A stretch of 6,209 nt of DNA from an uncultured Verrucomicrobiota bacterium (GCA_937894935.1 CALAYC010000145.1:1-6209); one strand, 5' to 3'. Shown: positions 1-5,746, counted from the first letter of the stretch. The notes: a model not told the origin generated them from the letters alone. Numbers and translations: made by a program.

Positions 1-1
1 C

Positions 2-262
2 ACGACGCCGCCGGCACTGGGAGCAGACCGCGCGGCAGCACGTGCAAAAGCGTTAGCCGAACTTCGCGCCGCAGAAACCGATGCGTTGCAAAATGTCGGC
101 TGGATTGACCAGAGCAAGGGACTGGTGCGCATTCCGATTGCGGAAGCAATGAAGCTGACGGAAAAGCAATGGCAGAATCCGGCTCAGGCGCGCGCCGAGT
201 TGAAAGCGCGGGTGCAAAAGGCGTTTTATGTGCCGCCACCACCACCGAGCGAGTTCGAATAA
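2..262 (+). CDS. C-terminal part of a small oxidase-cluster-associated protein
   Basis: An open frame enters from the left edge and ends at TAA 260-262. It gives about 86 residues with no start in view. The visible part has an Ala/Arg/Glu-rich helical stretch, then a core reading VGWIDQSKGLVRIPIAEAMK, and ends in a proline run (PPPPP) and SEFE. The W-I-D-x-x-x-G-x-V-R-I-P-I-x-x-A-M pattern is one I recognise from short, usually membrane-anchored proteins of unknown function encoded beside Sco, cytochrome c oxidase and alternative complex III genes in PVC, Bacteroidota and proteobacterial genomes. The family name comes from memory and no function is established. The next gene starts 21 bp after this stop on the same strand, so the two are probably cotranscribed. 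That suggests a respiratory cluster continues leftward, outside the window. Confidence 0.7.
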   Translation, partial: TTPPALGADRAAARAKALAELRAAETDALQNVGWIDQSKGLVRIPIAEAMKLTEKQWQNPAQARAELKARVQKAFYVPPPPPSEFE

Positions 263-283
263 TTTTCTCTCGATTGTTTCGCA

Positions 284-1705
284 ATGACCGCGACTTCGCC
301 TATTTCGCCCGCTCGCATTGACGCTTCGTGCCGGTTGCCGCTGTTTACATTATTCGGCGGTGCGGCGCTCTGGCTCGTGTTGAGTTCCGTGTTCGGCATC
401 GCTGCTTCGCTCACATTTCACAAGCCGACGCTGTTTGCTGACTGCGCCATCTTCACGTATGGCCGGGCTTACCCGGCCTGGGCGAACCTGCTGATTTACG
501 GCTTTGCAATTCCGAGTGGCCTCGGCGTGGGGCTTTGGTTGCTCGCGCGCTTGGGACGAGCGGAAGTTGCGAAACCGTTTCTCATCGCGCTCGGAGCGAA
601 GTTCTGGCACATCGGCGTGCTGGTTGGAGTCATTGGAATTCTCAGTGGCGATACGTCCGGCTACGAATGGTTCGAGCTTCCGCGTTATGCTGCGGTGATT
701 TTGTTCCTGTCGTTCCTGTTGATGGCGATTTGGATTTTCGTGACGTATTCGCGTCGCTCAGTGACTGAACTTTATCCGTCGCAATGGTTCGCGTTGGCCG
801 CGTTATTCTGGCTGCCGTGGATTCTTTCGACTGCGATTTTGCTGTTGCAGGTTTATCCGGTGCGCGGCGTGGCGCAGGTGGCAATTGCGTGGTGGTTTGC
901 CGGCAACCTGCTTAACGTCTGGCTGACGCTCGCAGGCTTGGCCGTCACACTGTATCTGCTGCCCAAACTGACGGAGCGTCCGCTGCAAAGTTATTATCTC
1001 GCTTTGTTCGTGTTCTGGACGCTGTTGGTATTCGGTGCGTGGACCGGTATTCCGTTCAGTTCACCGCTGCCAGCGTGGATGAGCATGTTGAGCAGTGTGG
1101 CGACCGGGCTGGTGATTGTGCCGGTGCTGGCGCTGATTTCCATTGTGCAGGCTACAACACGAGGTGCGAGAGTCGCGTGCGGAGGCGGGCCGTTGTGTTA
1201 CACAAAATTCGGCGCGTGGATGTTGCTGGTGGTGACCATTCTCGCGGCATTGGCGGTGTGTCCGAAAGTGGCGCGTGTGACGGACTTCACCTGGTTTGCG
1301 CAGGGTCAAAATGCGCTGCGGATTTATGGCTTCTTCGCGATGACGATGTTCGGAGCGATTTATCACATCCTGCCGCGGGTTTCAGGAGTGACGCTGAGCC
1401 CGAGCCGCGTGAAGTTGCATTTCTGGTTGGCGATGCCGGGGGCGTTGTTGTTGGCGTTGCCGTTGTTGGGCGGCGGAATTTTGCAAGGATTGAAACTCGC
1501 AAACGCGGATGTGACGTTTCTTGAAACCGTGAAAGCTGCGATGATGCCTTTTCGTCTCAGTACGCTCGGTGAAACGTTGATCGCTCTCGGCGCGTTGGTT
1601 TTTCTGCTGAACATTTTGGGAACGATTGTGAGTTATTATCGTGCGATCGCAAAAACGGCATATGCTGAGGCGACGGCGCTGCAACCGGCGGAGGTGAAAT
1701 CGTGA
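284..1705 (+). CDS. cbb3-type cytochrome c oxidase subunit I (CcoN)-like membrane protein lacking the metal-ligand histidines
   Basis: The protein has 473 residues, the usual CcoN length, with about 12 hydrophobic segments (near 21-42, 66-90, 98-120, 134-154, 167-189, 198-226, 236-256, 264-288, 309-327, 343-364, 377-401, 428-452), as in heme-copper oxidase subunit I. Family landmarks remain: FW...SGxEW at 107-129, WWF-x-x-N at 203-208, PKxxERP at 227-233, and FGAIYxxLP at 356-364. By alignment from memory to Pseudomonas CcoN, each ligand is replaced. The helix II heme b histidine is W66. The CuB histidines are G207, P257 and F258. The active-site tyrosine is G251. The helix X pair falls at Q342 and A344. 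Only H46, H109, H361 and H379 exist in the whole protein. It should therefore be unable to reduce oxygen or NO, and probably binds no heme b in the normal way. The intact frame and tight operon argue against a pseudogene. ATG 284 has no obvious Shine-Dalgarno sequence, so translation may depend on coupling to the upstream gene. Role inferred: structural membrane scaffold. Confidence 0.85.
   Translation: MTATSPISPARIDASCRLPLFTLFGGAALWLVLSSVFGIAASLTFHKPTLFADCAIFTYGRAYPAWANLLIYGFAIPSGLGVGLWLLARLGRAEVAKPFLIALGAKFWHIGVLVGVIGILSGDTSGYEWFELPRYAAVILFLSFLLMAIWIFVTYSRRSVTELYPSQWFALAALFWLPWILSTAILLLQVYPVRGVAQVAIAWWFAGNLLNVWLTLAGLAVTLYLLPKLTERPLQSYYLALFVFWTLLVFGAWTGIPFSSPLPAWMSMLSSVATGLVIVPVLALISIVQATTRGARVACGGGPLCYTKFGAWMLLVVTILAALAVCPKVARVTDFTWFAQGQNALRIYGFFAMTMFGAIYHILPRVSGVTLSPSRVKLHFWLAMPGALLLALPLLGGGILQGLKLANADVTFLETVKAAMMPFRLSTLGETLIALGALVFLLNILGTIVSYYRAIAKTAYAEATALQPAEVKS
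1690..1705 (+). promoter_or_regulatory. Strong Shine-Dalgarno and GTGA overlap fixing the start of the CcoO-like gene
   Basis: GGAGG at 1690-1694 lies seven bases before GTG 1702-1704. That GTG overlaps the TGA stop (1703-1705) of the preceding gene in the arrangement GTGA. This supports GTG as the true start and implies translational coupling of the first two respiratory genes. Confidence 0.75.
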
Positions 1706-2583
1706 AATCCAGCAGCCTCGTATTTCTGGCGGCCTTCGTAGCATTGTCGGCGTCATGGGCGGGATTCGTTCTCGCGCCGCAATTGCAATTGGGCCGCGCG
1801 GTTCAGACCAAGACGATTCCGGCTGGCGATACGTATCCGCTGGCGCGTCCCGGTTTGGCGCAGCAGGGCGCCGAAGTATATCGCTCGTTGGGTTGCGTTT
1901 ATTGCCATAGCCAACAGGTCGGTCAACAAGGCACGCGCGTGGATGTGGTGTTGTTGAACGCGGGAACGAACGCGGACAACACGTTGAGTGCGATTGCCAA
2001 AGTGCGTCCGGATCTTGGTAAGCCGGAGACGTTCATCGGATTGCCGAAAACAATCACGACGGTGGAAAATGTCACGGCGGCGAGCAGTCTGGTGAAAGCG
2101 ATCAATGACAACGGCGGCAAGGTGGAAGTGAACATTGTGGCTACGGGCCCAGACATTGAGCGCGGTTGGGGACGTCGCCGGACCGTTGCGCAGGATTACG
2201 TTTTCGATCATGTAGTTCAGCCGGGAACCCGTCGTGCCGGTCCGGATTTGTCGAATGTCGGTGCGCGATTTCCGGAAATTCAATGGCAGTATGAGCATCT
2301 TTATGCACCGCAGGTGAAAGTCACCGGCTCGACAATGCCGCCATACCGGTTTCTGTTTGAACAGCGGCGAATCGGCAAAGTGCCATCGCCGGAGGCGCTG
2401 CAGTTGACGGGCGAACTCGCGCCACCGCCGGGTTATGAAATTGTTCCGACGGACAAAGCGCGCGCGCTGGTGGCGTATCTCCTGAGTTTGCGTGCGGATG
2501 CTCCGTTGTTTGAAGCGCCGATGACCCCGCCGCCGAGCGCTGCGCCGGCTGCGCCTGCCACGAACTCCGTTGCTGCGAAATGA
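1702..2583 (+). CDS. ccoO: CcoO-like membrane-anchored monoheme cytochrome c with an inserted L7/L12-CTD-like domain
   Basis: The protein has 293 residues. An N-terminal hydrophobic anchor (about 5-25) is followed by the CcoO signature: GAEVY..., then heme c motif C65-V-Y-C68-H69 with SQQV after it. Further on are RGWGRR (155-160), YVFDH (166-170), RRAGPDLSNVG (178-188) and the axial-methionine region STMPPY, with M212 the likely sixth heme ligand. The heme therefore sits on the periplasmic side, as in subunit II of cbb3 oxidases. Two departures are clear. Between SQQV and RGWGRR there are about 80 residues where canonical CcoO has a much shorter link. Residues about 78-146 of that insert resemble the ribosomal L7/L12 C-terminal domain. 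The C-terminus is an Ala/Pro-rich tail (273-293). The gene is coupled to its neighbours by GTGA and ATGA overlaps. The neighbouring CcoN-like subunit lacks redox ligands, so this heme is probably an electron carrier in a non-oxidase complex (inference). Confidence 0.85.
   Translation: MKSSSLVFLAAFVALSASWAGFVLAPQLQLGRAVQTKTIPAGDTYPLARPGLAQQGAEVYRSLGCVYCHSQQVGQQGTRVDVVLLNAGTNADNTLSAIAKVRPDLGKPETFIGLPKTITTVENVTAASSLVKAINDNGGKVEVNIVATGPDIERGWGRRRTVAQDYVFDHVVQPGTRRAGPDLSNVGARFPEIQWQYEHLYAPQVKVTGSTMPPYRFLFEQRRIGKVPSPEALQLTGELAPPPGYEIVPTDKARALVAYLLSLRADAPLFEAPMTPPPSAAPAAPATNSVAAK
1933..2139 (+). other. Ribosomal L7/L12 C-terminal-domain-like insertion within the CcoO-like cytochrome
   Basis: This segment encodes residues about 78-146. 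It begins with a strand VDVVLLNAG-x-N that parallels FDVILKAAGAN of the L12 C-terminal domain. A helix with I-x-K-V-R then LG-x-x-E follows, corresponding to IKxVRxxTGLGLKEA. It ends PKT...A-x-x-L-V-K-x-I-x-x-x-GGKVEV, corresponding to PKT...A-x-x-L-K-x-x-L-x-x-AGAKVEL. The last 29 residues align without a gap. About three residues are missing in the middle helix and a few are added after the first strand. The assignment is by eye, not by profile search. L12-type domains are compact and mediate protein contacts, so a docking role is possible. Confidence 0.65.
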
Positions 2584-3212
2584 ATCCTGATTTGAAAAAA
2601 ACTTCCAGCTCTTCGTCGGCGGAAACCGAGCCGACGGCGCTCATGACGCCGATGCCTGTGTGGCCGTTCGGGCTGATGCTTGCGCTGTTGTTTTTGGGCG
2701 CGTGGTATTTCGATCTGTATGGCGGTTGGTTCAAGCCGCAGGTGTATTCGCCGTACACGTCGCTGGCTCACCTCGAACAGTTTCAACCTCCGAAAGGCGG
2801 AATTGATCCATTGCGTGGGCGCAAATTGTATTTGGACAACTGCGCCGTTTGTCACCAGGAAGCCGGTACGGGCAATCCTGCTAACGGCTGTCCGCCATTG
2901 GTGGATTCCGAGTGGGTCAAGAGCCCGTCGGTGACGCGCCTGGTGATGATTATCTCGAAGGGCATGAGCGGTCCGGTAACGGTGAATGGCAAAGTCTGGA
3001 ACACCGGCGTCATGCTCGCGGTTGGTGATTCGTTGCCGGGCGATGAAGCGGAAAAGTCGGATAAGATCGCCGCGATAGCCGATTATGTGCGGTATCAATT
3101 CGGCAAGGTAGAAGGCGAAACGACGGCCGCTCAGGTGCAGGCCATTCGCGCTACGATTCAGGATCGCACGGCTAACTTCACTGAAGCGGAATTGCTCAAG
3201 GTTGAGCCGTAA
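2580..3212 (+). CDS. CcoP-like membrane-anchored monoheme cytochrome c
   Basis: The protein has 210 residues and starts at ATG 2580, overlapping the previous stop as ATGA. A short hydrophilic Ser-rich N-terminus precedes one membrane span (about 27-46, with WPFGLMLALLFLG). A linker and one cytochrome c domain follow: GRKLY..., heme motif C88-A-V-C91-H92, PPLVDSEWV (105-113), and GMSGPVTVNGKVWNTGVM with M145 as the probable axial ligand. The domain closes with the helix IAAIADYVRYQFG (163-175). Canonical CcoP carries two hemes on a longer chain, whereas this one has a single heme, so it matches only one of the two CcoP cytochrome domains. Usual relatives read MPP around the axial methionine, while this one reads MLA. 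There is an additional cysteine, C104. It probably supplies the second c-type heme of the complex encoded with the two upstream genes. Its 3' end overlaps queG by 17 bp on the opposite strand. Confidence 0.83.
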   Translation: MNPDLKKTSSSSSAETEPTALMTPMPVWPFGLMLALLFLGAWYFDLYGGWFKPQVYSPYTSLAHLEQFQPPKGGIDPLRGRKLYLDNCAVCHQEAGTGNPANGCPPLVDSEWVKSPSVTRLVMIISKGMSGPVTVNGKVWNTGVMLAVGDSLPGDEAEKSDKIAAIADYVRYQFGKVEGETTAAQVQAIRATIQDRTANFTEAELLKVEP

Positions 3213-4308
3213 GCCTGCGATTTTCTCGCATTTCAATTTGCGCGATCGCCCAACGCGCGTGTTCCGCAATCAGAGGTTCGTGATCCTGGGTTGCTTTTCC
3301 CAACGCAGGTAAGGCGCTGTGATCACCAACATTTCCCAGCGCTACACAAACATTTCGCAATAATCCTCGTCGTTTCGTGCGCAGGATGGGGGTCGCGGCA
3401 AATTTCTGTTTGAAGCCCGCATCATCAAGTTTCAGTAACTCAATTAAATCCGGGGCGGCCAAATCCTGACGCGCGTGTGGCTGCATTAATCTTCCAGCGC
3501 GCGCAAATTTGTTCCATGGACAGGCAGCGAGACAGTCATCGCAACCGTAAATGCGATTACCGATGAGCGGTCGTAGTTCGATGGGAATCGCGCTTTTAAG
3601 CTCGATAGTGAGATAAGAAATGCAGCGGCGCGCATCGAGTTGAAACGGTGCGGTGATCGCTTGCGTGGGACACGCAGTGATGCAACGCGTGCAAGTGCCG
3701 CAACGATTCCTCTCCGCGGCGTCGGGTTCGAGTGCGAGGGTGGTAATGATTTCCGAAAGGAAAATCCAGTTGCCGAGTTTGCGGCTGATGAGATTGGTGT
3801 GCTTGCCGACAAAGCCGATACCGCTGCGTTGCGCGAGATCGCGTTCCAGCAACGGGCCGGTGTCCACATACCAAAGCGAACGGATAGGCGACGATTGTTG
3901 AGCGCCGATTTCATTCACGAACGCCGTAAGAGCTTTCAATTTTTCCGCGAGAAGATCGTGATAATCCGGATAACGCGCGTAGCGAGCGATGACGCCGTGA
4001 CGAGAAGTTGATGACCTATTCTCGTTGTTCGCCATCCGAGACTCGTCATTGGTTGCGTAAGAGGTGGCCAGCGAGATGATAGTTTTCGCGCCAGGAAGAA
4101 CGCGGTCGGGATCAATGCGTTTTTCAGCGTTGCGCGCGAGCCAGGCCATTTCGCCGTGTTGACCGGCGTTCAGCCAGCGTTGCAATTGCGGTCCGCTTTC
4201 AGGCGGTGCCGCGGTGGTGAATCGGCAGTCGTCGAAACCCAGTTCCAATGCGCGCTGGCGAATCGCTTCTTTCATGCGAAGCAACATTAGCCGAAAAGGC
4301 GGAGGCAT
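3196..4308 (-). CDS. queG: Epoxyqueuosine reductase QueG
   Basis: QueG is a cytoplasmic cobalamin and [4Fe-4S] enzyme that reduces epoxyqueuosine to queuosine in tRNA, the last step of queuosine synthesis. The longest frame has 370 residues. The cobalamin-binding and catalytic region is seen in VDTGPLLERDLA (148-159, D149 the likely proton donor) and GFVGKHTNLIS (165-175). Two ferredoxin-like cluster motifs follow: C203-x2-C206-x2-C209-x3-C213-P and C229 ... C256-x2-C259-x3-C263-P. A HEAT-like C-terminal tail (about 315-360) is typical. No start has a convincing Shine-Dalgarno sequence. Met12 at 4275 is my preferred start because family members begin close to MKEAIRQRALELGF; 4287 and 4308 are alternatives. 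Residues about 86-105 are an extra Asn/Ser/Arg-rich insert. It lies 61 bp downstream of aroK on the same strand, probably in one transcript. Confidence 0.93.
   Translation of the reverse strand: MPPPFRLMLLRMKEAIRQRALELGFDDCRFTTAAPPESGPQLQRWLNAGQHGEMAWLARNAEKRIDPDRVLPGAKTIISLATSYATNDESRMANNENRSSTSRHGVIARYARYPDYHDLLAEKLKALTAFVNEIGAQQSSPIRSLWYVDTGPLLERDLAQRSGIGFVGKHTNLISRKLGNWIFLSEIITTLALEPDAAERNRCGTCTRCITACPTQAITAPFQLDARRCISYLTIELKSAIPIELRPLIGNRIYGCDDCLAACPWNKFARAGRLMQPHARQDLAAPDLIELLKLDDAGFKQKFAATPILRTKRRGLLRNVCVALGNVGDHSALPALGKATQDHEPLIAEHARWAIAQIEMRENRRLTAQP
3994..4053 (-). repeat. Possible dispersed-repeat-derived insert inside queG
   Basis: This stretch encodes T-N-D-E-S-R-M-A-N-N-E-N-R-S-S-T-S-R-H-G, in the loop before the conserved arginine/tyrosine block (IARYARYPDYHD). 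The Asn-Asp-Glu-x-Arg-Met pattern, from ATGACGA-type DNA, resembles the short ATGACGAA-like intergenic repeats I remember from Verrucomicrobiota and Planctomycetota assemblies. Only one copy is in the window, so its repeat nature is not shown here. Confidence 0.35.
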
Positions 4309-4369
4309 GTTCGGTCGGGAAACAAATTGTTCCCACGCCGTTCATGCCGCGGCCGTTCGTGGTGAACCT

Positions 4370-4954
4370 TCATTTGCGCGACTGGGTGACGAGGCGGAAC
4401 TGGTTGAAGACCTGTTGCGCAACCTCGCGGGCGGAGCGGAGTTCGCTGTTCACTAAAACGTCTGCTTGGCGATAGAACTGCTCGCGCGCGGCGAGTAGCG
4501 TGCGGATTTTTTCCAGCGGGCTGGGATCGTGCAGCAGCGGACGATGCGTTTGATCGCGGACGCGTTCGTAAATTCCTTCAGGCGAAGCCCACAAACAAAT
4601 AACGAGCGAATGCGCTTTCAGGCTTTCGAGATTGGCCGGGTTCGTGGGTAAACCGCCGCCGGTGGAGATGACGATGTGGGTGCGGGTCGCCAGTTCAAGA
4701 ACGAGTTGTGACTCCAATTGACGGAAGGCCGGCTCGCCATTTTCAGCGAAGATATCGCAAATTTTTTTTCCGGTGCGTTGCTCGATCAACGCATCGGTGT
4801 CCACCAGCTCAAATCGGAGTTGTTCTGCGACGAGTCGGCCGACGGTGGATTTCCCGGTGCCCATGAAACCAATGAGCGCGATGTTGTGAATGGTGCGGGT
4901 TACGGACACGAGGGCAGGGTAGAAAAAATTCAGTGAAGCTCCAAGGCTCAACAT
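4370..4954 (-). CDS. aroK: Shikimate kinase
   Basis: This cytoplasmic enzyme phosphorylates shikimate with ATP to shikimate 3-phosphate in the chorismate pathway. The frame has 194 residues. It shows the Walker A loop GFMGTGKST (29-37), the shikimate-binding aspartates VDTD (51-54, D54 matching D34 of the mycobacterial enzyme), and FRQLE with R78. It also has the glycine triplet GGG (99-101), the lid arginine RPLL (R138) and the adenine-region AAREQFYRQAD with R157. These are all the expected catalytic and binding residues, so the enzyme looks active. The family is usually about 170 residues, and the 20-odd residues before the first strand are additional. GTG at 4907-4909 (residue 16) would give a more typical N-terminus. 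Neither start has a clear Shine-Dalgarno sequence. It lies between the Rrf2 gene and queG, all read leftward. Confidence 0.94.
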   Translation of the reverse strand: MLSLGASLNFFYPALVSVTRTIHNIALIGFMGTGKSTVGRLVAEQLRFELVDTDALIEQRTGKKICDIFAENGEPAFRQLESQLVLELATRTHIVISTGGGLPTNPANLESLKAHSLVICLWASPEGIYERVRDQTHRPLLHDPSPLEKIRTLLAAREQFYRQADVLVNSELRSAREVAQQVFNQFRLVTQSRK

Positions 4955-4980
4955 CCAGGTGACCGAGAAGGGCCAGATTT

Positions 4981-5027
4981 AAATCCGAAACTGAAGGCCG
5001 TGGTTTGTTTTACGGCAAACTGGATTT
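4981..5027 (-). other. Imperfect two-tier hairpin between the Rrf2 gene and aroK
   Basis: AAATCC at 4981-4986 can pair with GGATTT at 5022-5027. Inside it, GCCGT at 4997-5001 can pair with ACGGC at 5012-5016 around a ten-base loop. On the minus transcript it follows the Rrf2 stop closely. There is no run of T after it, so it is not a clear intrinsic terminator. It could attenuate or stabilise the Rrf2 mRNA, or mean nothing. Confidence 0.25.
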
Positions 5028-5037
5028 CTCCGGCGTT

Positions 5038-5505
5038 TCAGATGATGAAATCGTAAGGATTGAGCGGTTGTTGTTCCAGCGCCTGGGCGCGGGCCGCGAG
5101 ATCGGCGAGACTGGTTTTGTCCATCACTTGCACGATGCTGTCGCGAACTTCTTTCATCACGCTGCGGATGGCGCAACGTGATTCATCGGGGCAGGAGCAT
5201 TTTTCGTAAAACTTTTCGCTGACGCAGCTCACCGGCGCGAGCGGGCCTTCGATGTGGCGAATGATCTCCGAGAGCGAAATCTGTTCAGGTTTGCGTTTGA
5301 GTCGGTAGCCACCGGCAACGCCGCGTTTGCTCACGACGAGGCCAGCGGATTTGAGGTCGTTAAGGATTTGTTCCAGGAAACGTTTGGGGATGTTTTGTTT
5401 TTCCGAGATTTCCTGGATGCGGACGACGGAATCGTCCTCTTGGTAATCCCGGGCCAAAACCTGCATGGCGCGCAGGGCATATTCGCCGCGAACAGATAGC
5501 CTCAT
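5038..5505 (-). CDS. Rrf2-family transcriptional regulator, probable Fe-S sensor
   Basis: The protein has 155 residues, typical of the family. An N-terminal winged helix begins MRLSVRGEYALRAM and has the recognition region IPKRFLEQILNDLK (39-52) and the wing GVAGGYRL (62-69). The dimerisation helix follows ISLSEIIRHIEGP (76-88). Four cysteines lie in the sensor loop: C94, C103, C105 and C111 (C-x8-C-x-C-x5-C), with the CPDESRC core seen in a subgroup of Rrf2 proteins. IscR and NsrR use three cysteines to bind an iron-sulfur cluster, so cluster binding is likely here, but the ligand set differs. The usual Rrf2 roles are control of Fe-S assembly, cysteine and sulfur supply, or nitrosative stress. 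The gene is divergent from the porin gene, with about 240 bp between, so it may control itself and the porin. Start ATG 5505 is the only sensible one. Confidence 0.9.
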   Translation of the reverse strand: MRLSVRGEYALRAMQVLARDYQEDDSVVRIQEISEKQNIPKRFLEQILNDLKSAGLVVSKRGVAGGYRLKRKPEQISLSEIIRHIEGPLAPVSCVSEKFYEKCSCPDESRCAIRSVMKEVRDSIVQVMDKTSLADLAARAQALEQQPLNPYDFII

Positions 5506-5578
5506 GTGAGATAGGTAATAATCTCCAGTAATAAAATCAAGATTTGCTCGTAAACAAAACCGAAATTGCTGTTTTCTT

Positions 5579-5615
5579 AAAAACTACGAAATATCTATTG
5601 ACATAGTAGGGTTTT
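5579..5615. promoter_or_regulatory. Candidate operator with partial dyad symmetry in the Rrf2/porin divergent region
   Basis: AAAAACTAC at 5579-5587 faces GTAGGGTTTT at 5606-5615 as an imperfect inverted repeat. Nested within it is the exact short dyad CTAT-TGAC-ATAG at 5595-5606. Both overlap the TTGACA promoter element, so a bound dimer would block or alter transcription. The most natural candidate is the adjacent Rrf2 protein. This is inference, because I cannot match the site to a described Rrf2 box. Confidence 0.4.
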
Positions 5616-5625
5616 GAAATAAAGT
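5598..5625 (+). promoter_or_regulatory. Candidate sigma-70-type promoter for the porin gene
   Basis: A perfect TTGACA at 5598-5603 is followed, after 16 bases, by TAAAGT at 5620-5625 as a weak -10 element (four of six matches). The flanking DNA is AT-rich against a GC-richer window. It points toward the porin and would give a leader of roughly 110 bases before GTG 5747. Confidence 0.5.
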
Positions 5626-5746
5626 GACCGGCGTCGGTGAGAAGTGGTGGATAATTCAAGGAGAATCCGCAGAGCTGGGACTTGCCGACAGAAATGCCAA
5701 TGAACTGTCCGACCGGAAATCCGGAGGACGTAACAAAGGAAACAAC
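5626..5746 (+). promoter_or_regulatory. Structured leader upstream of the porin, class not recognised
   Basis: The leader can form a small hairpin ACCG-GCGT-CGGT at 5627-5638. It can also form a better one at 5707-5729, with an outer stem GTCC/GGAC and an inner stem CCGG-AAAT-CCGG separated by purine mismatches. GACAG at 5687-5691 could alternatively pair with CTGTC at 5705-5709, competing with the second hairpin. I checked it against the riboswitch consensus motifs I know (SAM, cobalamin, TPP, glycine, fluoride and others) and found no convincing match. It ends in the porin ribosome binding site. Confidence 0.35.

Noticed and set aside
226..414. Minus-strand short frame across the first intergenic gap
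   Set aside because: It ends in a Gly run that mirrors the proline codons of the upstream gene and has no ribosome binding site or family likeness.
1039..1524. Long alternative frame on the + strand within the CcoN-like gene
   Set aside because: Its protein has no membrane or domain pattern and is Arg/Gly/Asp-rich, as expected of a shadow frame. The main frame has clear family motifs.
284..1705. Interpretation as NorB or another nitric oxide reductase subunit
   Set aside because: NorB-type enzymes also need conserved histidines for heme b, heme b3 and the non-heme iron, and these are absent. Partner genes are CcoO- and CcoP-like, not NorC.
2433..3269. 278-codon minus-strand frame opposite the two cytochrome genes
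   Set aside because: Its translation is Arg/His-rich with no recognisable motif, and the opposite strand encodes two heme-binding cytochromes with correct motifs. It is an antisense shadow.
4317..4334. Inverted repeat GGGAA...TTCCC between aroK and queG as a terminator
   Set aside because: The stem needs a bulge and a three-base loop, and no T tract follows on the minus strand. queG begins within a few bases, so termination here is unlikely.
4338..4357. Direct repeat GCCGTTC twice with a GCCGCGGC palindrome in the aroK-queG gap
   Set aside because: It is short and could be chance in GC-rich DNA. No third copy or related element is in the window.
5626..5746. Leader as a SAM-I or cobalamin riboswitch
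   Set aside because: Some fragments (for example CCGGAAATCCGG) recall parts of such elements, but the conserved core blocks of either class are missing.
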